From assembly GCF_900111095.1 (NCBI RefSeq), contig NZ_FOGB01000009.1, positions 34,874 through 98,873 on the forward strand: 64,000 nucleotides of DNA, in the 5' to 3' direction. The notes below the pieces were generated by a model. That model had not been told where the DNA came from. It was given only the letters and a program-made list of their open reading frames with translations, and did not search any database. Origin of the DNA: Amphritea atlantica. GTDB lineage: Bacteria; Pseudomonadota; Gammaproteobacteria; Pseudomonadales; Balneatricaceae. Both the position numbers and the translations under genes were made by a program. Position 1 is the first letter of the stretch, and each line of letters opens with the position of its first letter. Below, piece by piece: positions 21,192 through 31,500 of the stretch.

Positions 21192-22037
21192 TTACCTTTC
21201 AGAGCGCTTCGGGCCGACGGAACGGCGTGTCTTCTGTCGTTTTGCCCGCCGCTCAGCGGCGTCTTTCTCTTTCACCGATAGCGGCTTATTATGCTTCTGT
21301 TTCATGTCCATCATACTGGACAGCATATTGATCTCTTTCTGTGACAACTCCTTCCAGTGCCCCGCCTTAACCTCACTGGGCAGGAAGAAGGGTCCGTAAC
21401 GCACACGTTTGAGGCGACTCACCTGAACTTCCTGAGACTCCCACAAACGCCGTACTTCGCGATTACGTCCCTCCATAATACAGACGTGATACCACTTATT
21501 AGCGCCTTCACCATTAAAAAACTGCACATCGGTAAAACGGGCCATGCCATCGTCCAGCAGCACCCCCTTTTTCAGCCGTGCAATCATCGCCTCATCGACA
21601 TCACCCAGAATGCGTACCGCATACTCACGATCAATATTTGCAGAGGGGTGCATCAGGTTATTAGCCAGCTCACCATCAGTGGTGAACAACAACAGACCTG
21701 AGGTATTAATATCCAGACGCCCGACAGCGATCCAGCGCCCCTGTTTCAACGGCGGCAGATGATCAAACACCGTAGGACGGCCTTCCGGGTCATGGCGGGT
21801 CGCCACCTCTCCCAATGGCTTATTATAGATAAGCACCCGGCGTTCACTATCACGATCAAACACCATTTTTTGTGCCTGCCCGTCAACTTCTACTTCATCC
21901 CGAACCGAGACTCTGTCGCCGAGCGTTGCAACCTGACCGTTCACAACAATACGGCCAGCTTCTATCCAACGTTCCATCTCACGACGTGAACCCAATCCGG
22001 AACGCGCCAAAACTTTCTGCAGTTTTTCGTCTGTCAC
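21192..22037 (-). CDS. rluB: 23S rRNA pseudouridine(2605) synthase
   Basis: Makes pseudouridine 2605 in 23S rRNA. The 281-residue product has an N-terminal S4 domain (LQKVLARSGLGSRREMERWI), the RsuA-family catalytic block GRLDINTSGLLLFTTDGE with the nucleophilic Asp, and a basic Lys/Arg-rich tail. The start is GTG at 22037, preceded by GAGGA. The open frame upstream to 22127 overlaps the terminator of the H-NS-like gene and has no family similarity. RluE or RluF is less likely given the tail and the yci gene context. Confidence 0.92.
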   Translation of the reverse strand: MTDEKLQKVLARSGLGSRREMERWIEAGRIVVNGQVATLGDRVSVRDEVEVDGQAQKMVFDRDSERRVLIYNKPLGEVATRHDPEGRPTVFDHLPPLKQGRWIAVGRLDINTSGLLLFTTDGELANNLMHPSANIDREYAVRILGDVDEAMIARLKKGVLLDDGMARFTDVQFFNGEGANKWYHVCIMEGRNREVRRLWESQEVQVSRLKRVRYGPFFLPSEVKAGHWKELSQKEINMLSSMMDMKQKHNKPLSVKEKDAAERRAKRQKTRRSVGPKRSER

Positions 22038-22085
22038 CGACGCATCCTCACATATAAGAAACCTGAAAAAGGTTTCTGAAAAAAT

Positions 22086-22124
22086 AAACAAAAAAGCTCC
22101 TCGACGCTGCGCCGAAGAGCTTTT
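22086..22124 (-). terminator. Intrinsic terminator of the H-NS-like gene
   Basis: On the minus strand GAAAAGCTCTTCG pairs with CGAGGAGCTTTT around a GC-rich loop, followed by TTTTTTGTTTATTTTTT. One G-U pair forms only in the minus-strand RNA, which supports that orientation. Confidence 0.8.
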
Positions 22125-22146
22125 CAATAATAACGGAAAGGACTGA

Positions 22147-22533
22147 TTAAATTAAGAAGTCTTCTTTCGTTTTACCTTTGGCAAAAGCAGCCTGAAATAC
22201 TGCAGGAGTCCGGCCACGACCCGACCACTGATGTACTTCACCACTTTCATCCGTAATCTGATACTTAGGCGCGACCTTTTTCTTAACCGGCGCATCAACC
22301 AGAACCATCAGATCATCCAGACCAATACCTGCCTCCTGCATACTCTGCTTAATTGCTTCAATTTTTTCTGCGCGCTCACGCTCAACTGCCAGCAATTCCT
22401 CTTCCTGTGCCTGCTTTTCTTCCAGAATTTCAGTCAGATCAGCAATCGCTTTTTCAATATCAGCACTGGAAAGTGTCTGACACTGTTTACGCAGTGAGTT
22501 TTTACGGGTAAGAAGTTTTACAAAGTCGGTCAT
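22147..22533 (-). CDS. H-NS family nucleoid-associated protein
   Basis: A 128-residue protein with an N-terminal oligomerisation region rich in heptads (residues 20-75, many Glu/Gln/Lys), a linker, and a C-terminal DNA-binding domain ending with the H-NS loop motif SGRGRTP preceded by the HQW residue (about residues 100-112). That motif inserts in the AT-rich minor groove. The family silences AT-rich and horizontally acquired DNA. The gene lies between rluB and yciO, stands alone with its own terminator, and has an AT-rich upstream region that could allow autoregulation (inference). Confidence 0.9.
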   Translation of the reverse strand: MTDFVKLLTRKNSLRKQCQTLSSADIEKAIADLTEILEEKQAQEEELLAVERERAEKIEAIKQSMQEAGIGLDDLMVLVDAPVKKKVAPKYQITDESGEVHQWSGRGRTPAVFQAAFAKGKTKEDFLI

Positions 22534-22623
22534 TATAAATCACCAATATAAAATTAGTTTGGGAACAGGCCTGAATTATTGATTATGTATTACTTTTTTT
22601 CAATAAAAACTTATTAAGTTTAT

Positions 22624-23244
22624 TTATTCAAAATCAGAAACATCACCGGCACCGCGCCGAATAATGACAGGCACATCATCTACCAGATTAATCACAGAGG
22701 TTGCTTCCATTCCGCAATAGCCACCATCAATAACCAGATCAACCTCATGCTGTAACAGATCCCGGATTTCATAAGGATCAATCAACGGCAGCTCCTCCCC
22801 AGGCATAATAAGGGAGGTACTCATTATCGGCTCGCCTAATGCATCCATGAGCTGCAAAGCGATATTATTCTGTGGAATTCTAAGGCCTATTGTGCGTCGC
22901 TTAGGATGTAATAAACGGCGCGGCACTTCCGTTGTCGCATTTAAAATAAAAGTATATGCACCCGGTGTCATAGCTTTTAGCAAGCGGTATACCGAGTTAT
23001 TTACTTTAGCATACGTGCCAATTTCAGACAGGTCACGACAGACCAGTGTAAAGTTATGCTTATCATCCAGTTTGCGGATACGCTTAATTTTATCAACGGC
23101 TGACTTATCTCCCAGATGGCAGCCTAAGGCATAAGCACAATCAGTAGGATAAACAACAACCCCACCTTTTTTTATGATATCAACAGCCTGATTAATCAGA
23201 CGCGACTGGGGATTGTCAGGATGAATCTGAAACAGCTGGCTCAC
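22624..23244 (-). CDS. yciO: YciO family L-threonylcarbamoyladenylate synthase-type protein
   Basis: A 206-residue Sua5/YciO/YrdC-fold protein beginning VSQLFQIHPDNPQSRLINQA, with the nucleotide-binding region YPTDCAYALGC, the KRIRKLDDKHNFTLVCRDL stretch and STSL. It fits YciO rather than TsaC/YrdC because of the YIHPDNPQ-type start and length. YciO is a weaker paralogue of the t6A synthesis enzyme and its main role is unsettled. The GTG start at 23244 is chosen because a GGAAGGA ribosome binding site lies 6-7 bases upstream; the open frame begins five codons earlier. Confidence 0.9.
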   Translation of the reverse strand: MSQLFQIHPDNPQSRLINQAVDIIKKGGVVVYPTDCAYALGCHLGDKSAVDKIKRIRKLDDKHNFTLVCRDLSEIGTYAKVNNSVYRLLKAMTPGAYTFILNATTEVPRRLLHPKRRTIGLRIPQNNIALQLMDALGEPIMSTSLIMPGEELPLIDPYEIRDLLQHEVDLVIDGGYCGMEATSVINLVDDVPVIIRRGAGDVSDFE

Positions 23245-23293
23245 GGGAAATCCTTCCACAAATGTAATTGAATCTATTTTACTTAATATTCAG

Positions 23294-24181
23294 TTAATCC
23301 TGAAGCAATTTAGAAAGCACATGGGGATTATTGCTACTATAGCGTGGATATTTTCCAATACCTGTCCAGTGAAATTGCCTTTTATGGAAATCACTGCCCG
23401 CTGATACCATCAGTTTATGTTTTGAGGCGAGCTTATCCAGCTGCAACAGGTGCCCTGACTCAATACCCGGGTAACTTATTTCAATTGCATCACCGCCCTG
23501 CTCAGAAAAGGCACCCGTTAATAACCTCACCTTGGTAAAGGTCATATTATATTTTGTCGGGTGAGCAAGAACCGCGATTCCTCCAGCCTGATGAATAATA
23601 TCAATTGCCTGCTCCATTGTTGGCCAGTCAACTTTAACATCTCCTATTTTCCCGGCACCTAAATAACGGTTGAAGGCTTGCGTTTCATTATTAACAACGC
23701 CAGCTTCTACCATCGCAAAAGCAAAATGGGGGCGACCAATCTGACCACTCCCAGCCAACTCCAACGCCCGGGGAAGCAGATCGGGAATATTACGCTTACA
23801 CAGCCTTTGTGAAATAAGACCGGCGCGAACCAGACGCAGTTCATCCAGTTTTTTCAGATAGCCTGTCAACGCCGGATCGGTTTCATCAAAACCCAGGCCG
23901 ATGATATGCACCATATTCCGGCCCCACTGGCAGGTCAGTTCAACACCTGAAACAACCTTCACTTTATCGGCCTCAGAAGCATCCGCAGCAGCTGTCCGCA
24001 ACGCTCCGACACCGGCTACCGTATCGTGGTCGGTAATCGCGAACACGACAACCCCGGCTTGCGAAGCCCCATCAAGCAACTGCGCAGGGCTCAACTCACC
24101 ATCGGAGAAGCAGGAATGACAGTGAAGATCACTGAAAGGCAATTCCCCATAGGATTCGGGTTTATAACTTAACTGGCTCAC
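23294..24181 (-). CDS. rnm: PHP-domain 5'-3' exoribonuclease RNase AM (YciV/TrpH)
   Basis: A 295-residue polymerase-and-histidinol-phosphatase (PHP) domain protein. Metal ligands are visible in SDLHCHSCFSDGEL, ITDHDTVAG, VLAHPTKY and the late SDFHKRQF. The E. coli orthologue trims 5' ends of 5S, 16S and 23S rRNA and hydrolyses nucleoside 3',5'-bisphosphates. The frame starts at an ATG giving MSQLSYKPESYGELPFSDLH. Divergent from yciB with 38 bases between the starts and 49 bases upstream of yciO, so rnm-yciO may be one transcript. Confidence 0.92.
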   Translation of the reverse strand: MSQLSYKPESYGELPFSDLHCHSCFSDGELSPAQLLDGASQAGVVVFAITDHDTVAGVGALRTAAADASEADKVKVVSGVELTCQWGRNMVHIIGLGFDETDPALTGYLKKLDELRLVRAGLISQRLCKRNIPDLLPRALELAGSGQIGRPHFAFAMVEAGVVNNETQAFNRYLGAGKIGDVKVDWPTMEQAIDIIHQAGGIAVLAHPTKYNMTFTKVRLLTGAFSEQGGDAIEISYPGIESGHLLQLDKLASKHKLMVSAGSDFHKRQFHWTGIGKYPRYSSNNPHVLSKLLQD

Positions 24182-24219
24182 TCTATAATCGACCCACTTC
24201 TAATCAAAAAAATGTTGTT

Positions 24220-24777
24220 ATGAAACTACTTCTGGATTTTCTGCCGGTCATTATCTTCTTTATCGTCTATAAAAGCACCGACGATATCATTCTGGCCACC
24301 GCGGTTTTGATTCCCGCCACTCTGTTACAGATGCTCTACACCTGGATAAAAACGCATAAGATCGAGATGATTCAACTGGTCACGCTTGGATTGGTCGTCA
24401 TTCTGGGGGGGGCTACTGTACTGTTTCAGGATAAAACCTTTATTCAGTGGAAACCCACCGTCGTCACCTGGCTGTTCGCCCTGGCGTTTCTGGGAAGTCA
24501 GTTTATCGGCACGAAAACCATCATTCAGCGACTCATGGACGGCACCATTGAGATGCCTTCCCGAGCCTGGACACAACTGAATATTGCCTGGATCATATTC
24601 TACCTTATTCTGGGTGGAGTAAACCTGTATGTCGCCTATACTATGAGCGAAGAAACCTGGGTTAACTTCAAGCTGTTCGGCATGCTGGGACTCACTCTGA
24701 TCTTTATTTTGCTACAGGGTTTTTACATATCAAAGCACATCAAACCCGACAGCAACGAAAACCACAGCGAAAACTAA
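24220..24777 (+). CDS. yciB: Inner membrane septation protein YciB (IspZ)
   Basis: A 185-residue integral membrane protein with five or six transmembrane helices and the family's start [18 protein letters not shown]. Family members link envelope synthesis and division in E. coli and affect septation in Shigella. The conserved [12 protein letters not shown] and late [17 protein letters not shown] segments are present. It is followed 10 bases later by yciI, as in many gammaproteobacteria. Confidence 0.93.
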   Translation: MKLLLDFLPVIIFFIVYKSTDDIILATAVLIPATLLQMLYTWIKTHKIEMIQLVTLGLVVILGGATVLFQDKTFIQWKPTVVTWLFALAFLGSQFIGTKTIIQRLMDGTIEMPSRAWTQLNIAWIIFYLILGGVNLYVAYTMSEETWVNFKLFGMLGLTLIFILLQGFYISKHIKPDSNENHSEN

Positions 24778-24787
24778 GGATGTCATA

Positions 24788-25087
24788 ATGCTTTACGCCA
24801 TTATCAGCGAAGATCACCCCGGTACTCTTGAACAGCGCATGTCGGCCAGACCTGATCACCTGGCTCGCCTCGAAGCTCTGCGCGATGCGGGGAGACTTCT
24901 GGTTGCCGGGCCACATCCGGCAATTGACAGCGAGGATCCAGGCCCTGCGGGTTTCACTGGTAGCCTTGTCATCGCTGAATTTGAATCGTTACCACAGGCA
25001 CAGTCCTGGGCAGACCAGGACCCATATATAAAAGCAGGTGTTTATCGAAAGGTGATGGTAAAACCATACAAAAAAGTTTTACCATAG
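24788..25087 (+). CDS. yciI: YciI family protein
   Basis: A 99-residue ferredoxin-like alpha/beta protein starting [17 protein letters not shown] with the conserved RPDHLARL His and the late [13 protein letters not shown]sp-Pro-Tyr segment; His and Asp form the putative active site of YciI-like proteins. Biological function unsettled. Directly downstream of yciB and preceded by an AAGGA ribosome binding site. Confidence 0.93.
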   Translation: MLYAIISEDHPGTLEQRMSARPDHLARLEALRDAGRLLVAGPHPAIDSEDPGPAGFTGSLVIAEFESLPQAQSWADQDPYIKAGVYRKVMVKPYKKVLP

Positions 25088-25151
25088 TGTCGCTTTTTAG
25101 GCTTAAATACCCTTATCAGAGCACTCTGTTTAACTTAGGTTCAGGTTGAAC

Positions 25152-25160
25152 TGGTATAAA
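25152..25160 (+). promoter_or_regulatory. Extended -10 promoter for the OmpA-like gene
   Basis: TGGTATAAA gives a TGn-extended -10 close to consensus, 43 bases before the ATG. The -35 region is weak. Confidence 0.5.
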
Positions 25161-25202
25161 TAGCCAACACTCGATGAAAATTACAACATAAGGATGTATA
25201 CG

Positions 25203-25826
25203 ATGAAGAAACTTGCACTCACCACCGCTCTGGCGCTGTCAATGGGATTATCTGCAGTTGCTAACGCTCACCCAATCAATGCCGGTTATGCTACCAACTC
25301 TACTGACACCGTCTGGAAAACCGGTTACGGCGAATGCTGGCAGCACGGCTACTGGACTGAAGAGGACAAAACTGTTGAGTGCGGCGCAGAACCTGCAATG
25401 GCCGCTCCGGCACCTGCGCCAGCACCTGCTCCAGCACCTAAAATGATGATGAAGATGGTAGATGCTCAGGAGAGCCACATCATCTACTTCGACTTCGACA
25501 GCAGTAAAGTAAATGACGTCAGCCCTATCGTAAACTATGTAGGTTCTCTGGCTAAACTGAACTCTATCGAGCTGAAAGGCTACACTGACTCGATCGGCAC
25601 CAACGCTTATAACGATGCACTTTCCAAGCGTCGCGTTGAAGCGGTAGACGCCGCTCTGGTTGAAGCTGGTATCGAAACGGACAAAGTCGTGTCCTACTCT
25701 TTCGGTGAAGCGAATCCAGTTAAGGTATGTACCGATACAGGTGCGTCACGCAAAGCTTGTCTGAGAGAAAACCGTCGCGTAGAAGTAACTATCAGCGGTC
25801 AGAAAAAGGTCATGGTTCAGCAGTAA
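25203..25826 (+). CDS. OmpA family outer-membrane/peptidoglycan-binding protein
   Basis: A 207-residue exported protein. Residues 1-23 are a signal peptide (KLALTTALALSMGLSAVANA). A short Cys/Trp-containing stretch (WKTGYGECWQHGYW) and an Ala-Pro linker (residues 63-78) follow, then an OmpA-like peptidoglycan-binding domain with IIYFDFDSSKVND and GYTDSIGTNAYNDALSKRR. There is no eight-stranded barrel, so it is a short OmpA-like protein. I chose the ATG at 25203, 8 bases after AAGGA; an ATG three codons earlier is also in frame. A strong terminator follows, and an extended -10 precedes, so it is probably a highly expressed single gene. Confidence 0.92.
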   Translation: MKKLALTTALALSMGLSAVANAHPINAGYATNSTDTVWKTGYGECWQHGYWTEEDKTVECGAEPAMAAPAPAPAPAPAPKMMMKMVDAQESHIIYFDFDSSKVNDVSPIVNYVGSLAKLNSIELKGYTDSIGTNAYNDALSKRRVEAVDAALVEAGIETDKVVSYSFGEANPVKVCTDTGASRKACLRENRRVEVTISGQKKVMVQQ

Positions 25827-25877
25827 TACGAACTAACCTCCAGACTCTACTTCCAATACCAGAGTAAAGTCTGATAT

Positions 25878-25922
25878 AAACCGGTTATTGCACAATTTAA
25901 TATTGTGCTAACCGGTTTTTTT
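25878..25922 (+). terminator. Intrinsic terminator of the OmpA-like gene
   Basis: AAACCGGTTA...TAACCGGTTT stem continued by TTGCACAAT paired with ATTGTGC, followed by TTTTTTT. Confidence 0.9.
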
Positions 25923-25988
25923 ATTTGTAACGATGATGCTTATGAAAACCCTGTTTCGGATAGATAACTACAAAACCGTAATTCAGCA

Positions 25989-26351
25989 ATGACTGGTAAA
26001 TTACCCCTCTCCGGCTGGCTTAGCTGGCTACCTTTTGGCGCTGTTCCCTACATCACCCCGGAAAGCGCTGCCAAAGATCTGCAGCAGTTTCTGATTATTG
26101 ATGTTCGTACTGCTCAGGAATTCAAAAAAAGTCATATCCCTGGCTCTATATCGATTCCACTACACACACTAAACAAAACACAATTACAACAACTGCAGAA
26201 TAACAAACCGGTTCTCTGTATCTGCCGGTCCGCCCACCGCAGCAAACCCGCGACCCGAAAGTTTCTCAACAGCGGATTTGATGCCTATGAGCTTCAAGGT
26301 GGCATGCTGGCGTGGTGGAAACTAAAACTACCGTTAGAGGAGCAGGCCTGA
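25989..26351 (+). CDS. Rhodanese-domain sulfurtransferase
   Basis: A 120-residue single-domain rhodanese. The active-site loop CRSAHRS carries the sulfur-accepting Cys (about residue 77) and the Arg of the CxxxxR pattern; upstream IIDVRTAQEFKKSHIPGS is the typical CH2A motif. A hydrophobic N-terminus (LSGWLSWLPFGAV) might make a weak membrane association but is not a clear signal. Substrate unknown. It stands alone between the OmpA-like gene and the interrupted TonB receptor. Confidence 0.9.
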   Translation: MTGKLPLSGWLSWLPFGAVPYITPESAAKDLQQFLIIDVRTAQEFKKSHIPGSISIPLHTLNKTQLQQLQNNKPVLCICRSAHRSKPATRKFLNSGFDAYELQGGMLAWWKLKLPLEEQA

Positions 26352-26577
26352 CAGCGTTCCATCCAGTCGCCGTTCTGTTTATGCTTTTCTAATAAACTCT
26401 TCCGCTTATCCGCTTTCTCCTGGAGAGCGCTTTGATCTGACCGCCTTTACACTCAAAAGCATTACTAAACCGGCCCGCTCAAGCGACAAATTGACGCATG
26501 TGCGTTTCTGTCACACCTCCCGCTAACCTTCAGGCTTTACCATAGCAGCGTCAAAATCACTGATGGAATGTAAGGTT

Positions 26578-28452
26578 ATGAAGTACGTGAAAGCATATGT
26601 GTTGTTGGGAGTCTACGGCGTATCGGCACCGTTAGCAGCGGCTACAAATTCTGTTGATAGCACCATCGTTGTTACCGCAACTTAGGTTGAGCAGTCGATT
26701 CAGGATGTAGACGCCTCTATTGAGGTTGTCACCCGGGAGGAGATCGAATCATTTTCCAGCCGCAGCCTTGCCGAGATTTTGAAACAGAGTACGGGACTGG
26801 AGGTCACCGACGGTGGCTCCAGCTCATCTGTTTCTATTCGTGGTTTCAACGGTACACACACGCTTATTCTGGTTGATGGCATGCGCCGGACTGAGAAATA
26901 CGCAGGCAGTAACGTAAACAATATCTCGCTACAAAACGTGGAGCGTATCGAAATAGTACGGGGACCGATGTCAGCACTCTATGGTTCCGATGCCCTCGGG
27001 GGTGTCATCAACATCATTACTCAGAAGCCGGACAAAGATCTGTCCCGAATCCGCCTGACCCTTGGCGGAGCAGAATCTCCCGCCGGACGAGAAACCGTCA
27101 TTGTGCATGCCAGCCGTGATTTTGTAACCGATAGCAGTAACCATAGCATCGGGATTGAATATAAGCAGCGCAACCCTTATGAAAACGATAACGGCACCCT
27201 GAATGAGGAACAACGCACCTTTCTCAACTATCGTGGCCGGTATGATCTGCGGGATGATATTCAGCTATTGATAGGTGCAGAATATCTTGATCAGAACGAT
27301 GAAAACCCTGACACCAGCAGCGGAAAATTTGAATCAGAGAAGCGCTATCAACTCAATGGCCGTTATACACAGCAGTTCGACACGGATCAGTTTGATCTGG
27401 ATCTCTCTCAGGGTTACAGCGATGCACTGGTCAACCGTGGCTCAGGAGAGGAGAGCACCGACTTCAGGCAAACTCAGCTAGAGGGGCGCTATGCAGGCCT
27501 TCTCAATGACATCCACCTCTATAATCTCGGTGCAGGCTACCGCCAGGATGATGTCGATATCAGCATCAATACCCAAACCGTTGATCGCGATAACTACTAC
27601 CTGTTTCTGCAGGATCAGTGGAGCCTGACAAACAGTGTTAACCTGACCCTTGGTATACGTCACGACAACTACAATGACTTCGGTAGCACAACCAACCCCC
27701 GCTTATCACTCTCCTGGAGCGAGGGGCCATGGAAAATAAGAGGAAGCTACGGCACGGCCTTCAGCGCGCCCTCGCTGGTGCAGATGTACTCCACCTTTAC
27801 CCGCAACGGTTATGGTACCAGCATCATCAATGGCAACCCGGATCTGCAACCGGAAGAGTCGGTCAGTTATGAGCTTAGCCTTGGATATCAACTGGAACAG
27901 GGTGCTCTGGAACTCACTCTCTACCGCTCCGATGTAGACCAGCTAATTGCCGCAGAGCTGAATAGCACTTCAGGTACCTGCCCCAGCTTTACCTGCACCA
28001 AAACCTATCTGTATAGCAACATCGATAAAGCGACACTGGAGGGTGCTGAAGCAACACTTTCCTATGCATTAACCGGGCAGCAGAAGCTTAGCGCTTCCCT
28101 TGAATACCTTGATGCCAGGGATGCAACCACCGATGAGCGGCTGACTGAGCGTGCCCGCTGGCAAAGCAGGCTATCCCTTGATTCAGAGTGGAGCTCCGCA
28201 TGGTCAAGTAGTGTCAGATTTCGCTATACGGGCTACTACTACGCTACCCCCACCCGTCTAATGTCACCCTATGATTCACACTTTACCACCGTGGATACCC
28301 ATCTGAGCTACCAGCTCAATAACTCTGTGCAACTGACAGCAGGTATCGATAATCTGTTTAACCGGGAACTACCGGAAAATATGGAGCTGCGTGGCACACC
28401 GCAAGACCCGGGTTCGCGCTATTACTCGGCGGGCATCAACCTGAGCTTTTAA
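26578..28452 (+). pseudogene. TonB-dependent outer-membrane receptor interrupted by one in-frame amber codon
   Basis: The ATG at 26578 opens a signal peptide (KAYVLLGVYGVSAPLAAA) and the TonB-box-like DSTIVVTAT, then a TAG at 26683-26685 (codon 36). The same frame continues without further damage for 589 codons. It has a plug domain (IEVVTREEIESFSSRSLAEI, SIRGFNGTHTLILVDGMR, VERIEIVRGPMSALYGSDAL) and a full 22-strand-type barrel ending in aromatic F (AGINLSF). About 624 residues would result if the TAG were sense; CAG to TAG is the simplest explanation. Style resembles siderophore or cobalamin receptors; no riboswitch or Fur box is evident upstream, so the ligand is unknown. It could be a fresh pseudogene, a readthrough case or a base-call error. 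Confidence 0.85.
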
Positions 28453-28470
28453 CAGCCAGAGTGCTGCCAT

Positions 28471-28497
28471 AAAAAACGCGCCTATACGGCGCGTTTT
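28471..28497. terminator. Bidirectional terminator between the TonB receptor and purL
   Basis: AAAACGCGCC-TATAC-GGCGCGTTTT stem. The minus strand ends in TTTTTT (for purL) and the plus strand in TTTT (for the receptor gene). Confidence 0.87.
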
Positions 28498-28554
28498 CAC
28501 TTTCTGTGGCTCCCGAAAGAACGCTTTCAGGCTGGCAACGAAATAACTATCCGA

Positions 28555-31500
28555 TTAACCGACCCATACCCGGGCATTGCGGAACATCCGCATCCAGGCA
28601 CCATCTTCTTCCCAATGCCCCGGAGCCCAGCTATTGGTGACCGCACGGAACACCCGCTCTGGGTGTGGCATCATGATGGTCACCCGGCCATCAGTGGTGG
28701 TCACACCCGTAATACCCTCTGGTGAGCCATTCGGATTAGCTGGATAAGACTCAGTCACCCGGCCATGGTTATCCACATAGCGCAGCGCGACTGCGCCAGA
28801 ACTCTGCAGGCTAGCCAGATGGGTCTGATCGGCGAACTCCGCCCGTCCCTCACCATGAGCCACAGCGATTGGCATACGCGAACCAGCCATTCCCTGCAGG
28901 AAGACAGACTGACTCTCCTGCACCTCAACCATCGCTACACGGGCTTCAAACTGTTCAGACATATTGCGCACAAAATGCGGCCAGAGGTCGGCCCCCGGAA
29001 TCAGCTCATGCAGGTTAGACAGCATCTGACAGCCATTACAGATACCCAGCGCAAAGGTATCTTCACGATTGAAGAACGCTTCAAACTGATCCCGTGCACG
29101 GGTGTTGAACAGAATCGATTTAGCCCAGCCTTCACCGGCACCCAGCACATCACCGTAAGAGAAGCCGCCACAGGCCACCAGGCCTTTAAAGCGCTCCAGC
29201 TCAACCCGCCCTTCCAGAATATCGCTCATATGAACATCGACGGCAGCAAAACCAGCCCGGTCAAAGGCCGCGCCCATCTCTATCTGGCCATTAACACCCT
29301 GCTCACGAATGATCGCCATCTCAGGGCGCACACCGGTCTGAATAAAGGGTGCCGCAACATTGTCGTTCTGATCAAAGGTCAGTTCAGCATGCAGGCCTGG
29401 ATTATGCTTATCTAACAGGGTATCAAACTCCTGCTGCGCACAGTCAGAGTTATCCCTCAGCGCCTGCATGCGGTAGGACGTTTCTGCCCAGGCCCGCTGC
29501 AAGGTTGTGCGGGACTCGGAATAGATCTCCTCATCATCAAAATGAACCCGTAGCTCATCATCCAGATTAACCGAACCGATCACCTTGGTGATCTCTGCCA
29601 GGCCAGCCGCATTCAATTCAGTCAGCACACTTTGCAGATCAGCACGCTTAACCTGAATCACCGCACCCAGTTCTTCAGCAAACAGGGCGGCTGCAAATTC
29701 AGAGCTATCGGTTGCCAACATATCCAGATTGATATCGACACCGGTGTGTCCGGCAAACGCCATCTCGGCAATGGTGGTAAACAGTCCGCCATCGGCACGA
29801 TCATGGTATGCCAGAAGCAAACCCTGTTCGTTAAGTTCCTGGATCGCAGCAAAGAACGCCACCAGCTGTTCAGGGTCATCGACATCGGGCACATCCTGGC
29901 CCACCTCGTTATACACCTGCGCCAGAGCAGACAGACCCAGCCGGTTTTTACCGTTACCCAGATCCAGCAGGATCAGGTCCGTCTCTTCAATATCGGTCCG
30001 CAATTGCGGCGTCAGTGTCTTGCGCACATCCAGCACCGGCGCAAAACCGGTGATAATCAGCGAAGTCGGCGCAGTGACCGATTTATCTTCACCCTCATCA
30101 TTCCAGACGGTACGCATCGACATAGAGTCTTTGCCCACCGGAATGGTAATTCCCAGTTGTGGACACAGCTCCATCCCCACCGCTTTAACGGTGTCGTACA
30201 ACTTCTCATCTTCACCCGGGTGGCCGGCAGCACACATCCAGTTAGCAGAGAGTTTAATATCAATAATATCGCCAATCCGGGCGGAGGCCAGGTTGGTCAC
30301 CGTTTCACCCACCGCCATCCGGCCAGACGCTGGTGAGTCAACCAGTGCCAGCGGCGTCCGCTCACCCATTGCCATCGCTTCACCGGCGTAGGTATCAAAC
30401 GCAGCGGTGGTCACTGCACAGTTAGCCACTGGCACCTGCCATGGCCCGACCATCTGATCACGGGCGACCTGACCGGTAATGGAGCGATCGCCGATGGTAA
30501 TCAGGAACGATTTTGAAGCAACAGCTGGTAACTTCAAAACCCGGTCAGCAGCGTCTTTCAGGTCGATACTGCTGGCATCAAAGGCCGGCACTTCGTAGCT
30601 GATGCGATTAACTGAGCGGTGCATTTTGGGCGGCTTACCAAACAGCACACTCATCGGCAGATCAACCGGCTTATTACCAAAATGAGCATCGCTCAGCGTC
30701 AGATGTTTCTCTTCAGTTGCAGTGCCCACAACAGCGTATGGGCAACGCTCACGGGCACAGATCGCTTCAAATCTCGGCATATCTTCTGGCATAACGGCAA
30801 GCACATAGCGCTCCTGCGCTTCGTTACACCAGATAGCCAACGGGGACATCCCCGGCTCATCATTATTAACATTGCGCAGCTCAAAATCACCGCCACGACC
30901 ACCATCTTTAACCAGCTCCGGGAAGGCGTTGGACAGACCACCAGCCCCCACATCGTGGATAAAGGCGATCGGGTTAGCATCACCCTGCTGCCAGCACTGA
31001 TCGATCACTTCCTGACAGCGGCGCTCTAACTCAGGGTTATCCCGCTGAACAGAGGCAAAATCAAGATCCGCAGAGGAAGTGCCAGAAGACATAGAAGAGG
31101 CTGCTCCGCCGCCCAGACCGATCTGCATAGCAGGCCCGCCCAGACAGATCAGTTTCGCGCCCACATCGATCTCACCTTTATCAACATGATCGGTACGAAT
31201 GTTTCCGTAACCACCAGCAATCATGATCGGCTTGTGATAACCACGCACCTCTTCACCGGCCGCACCGTTAACCCGCTGTTCGAAGGTACGGAAATAACCG
31301 TTCAGGGCAGGACGACCAAATTCGTTATTGAACGCAGCTCCGCCGATAGGACCTTCAAGCATAATATCCAGCGCCGATACGATACGCTCGGGCTTGCCAT
31401 AATCCGATTCCCACGGCTGTACAAACCCGGGAATTTTCAGATCAGAAACCGTAAAGCCGGTCAGACCCGCTTTCGGTTTAGAGCCTTTACCGGTCGCACC

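Noticed and set aside
26352..26577. Cobalamin riboswitch or Fur box before the TonB receptor
   Set aside because: No conserved B12-box core or Fur palindrome could be seen in the 225-base leader.
29632..30391. Two long rightward frames opposite purL
   Set aside because: Antisense to conserved PurL sequence, no ribosome binding site, low-complexity translations.
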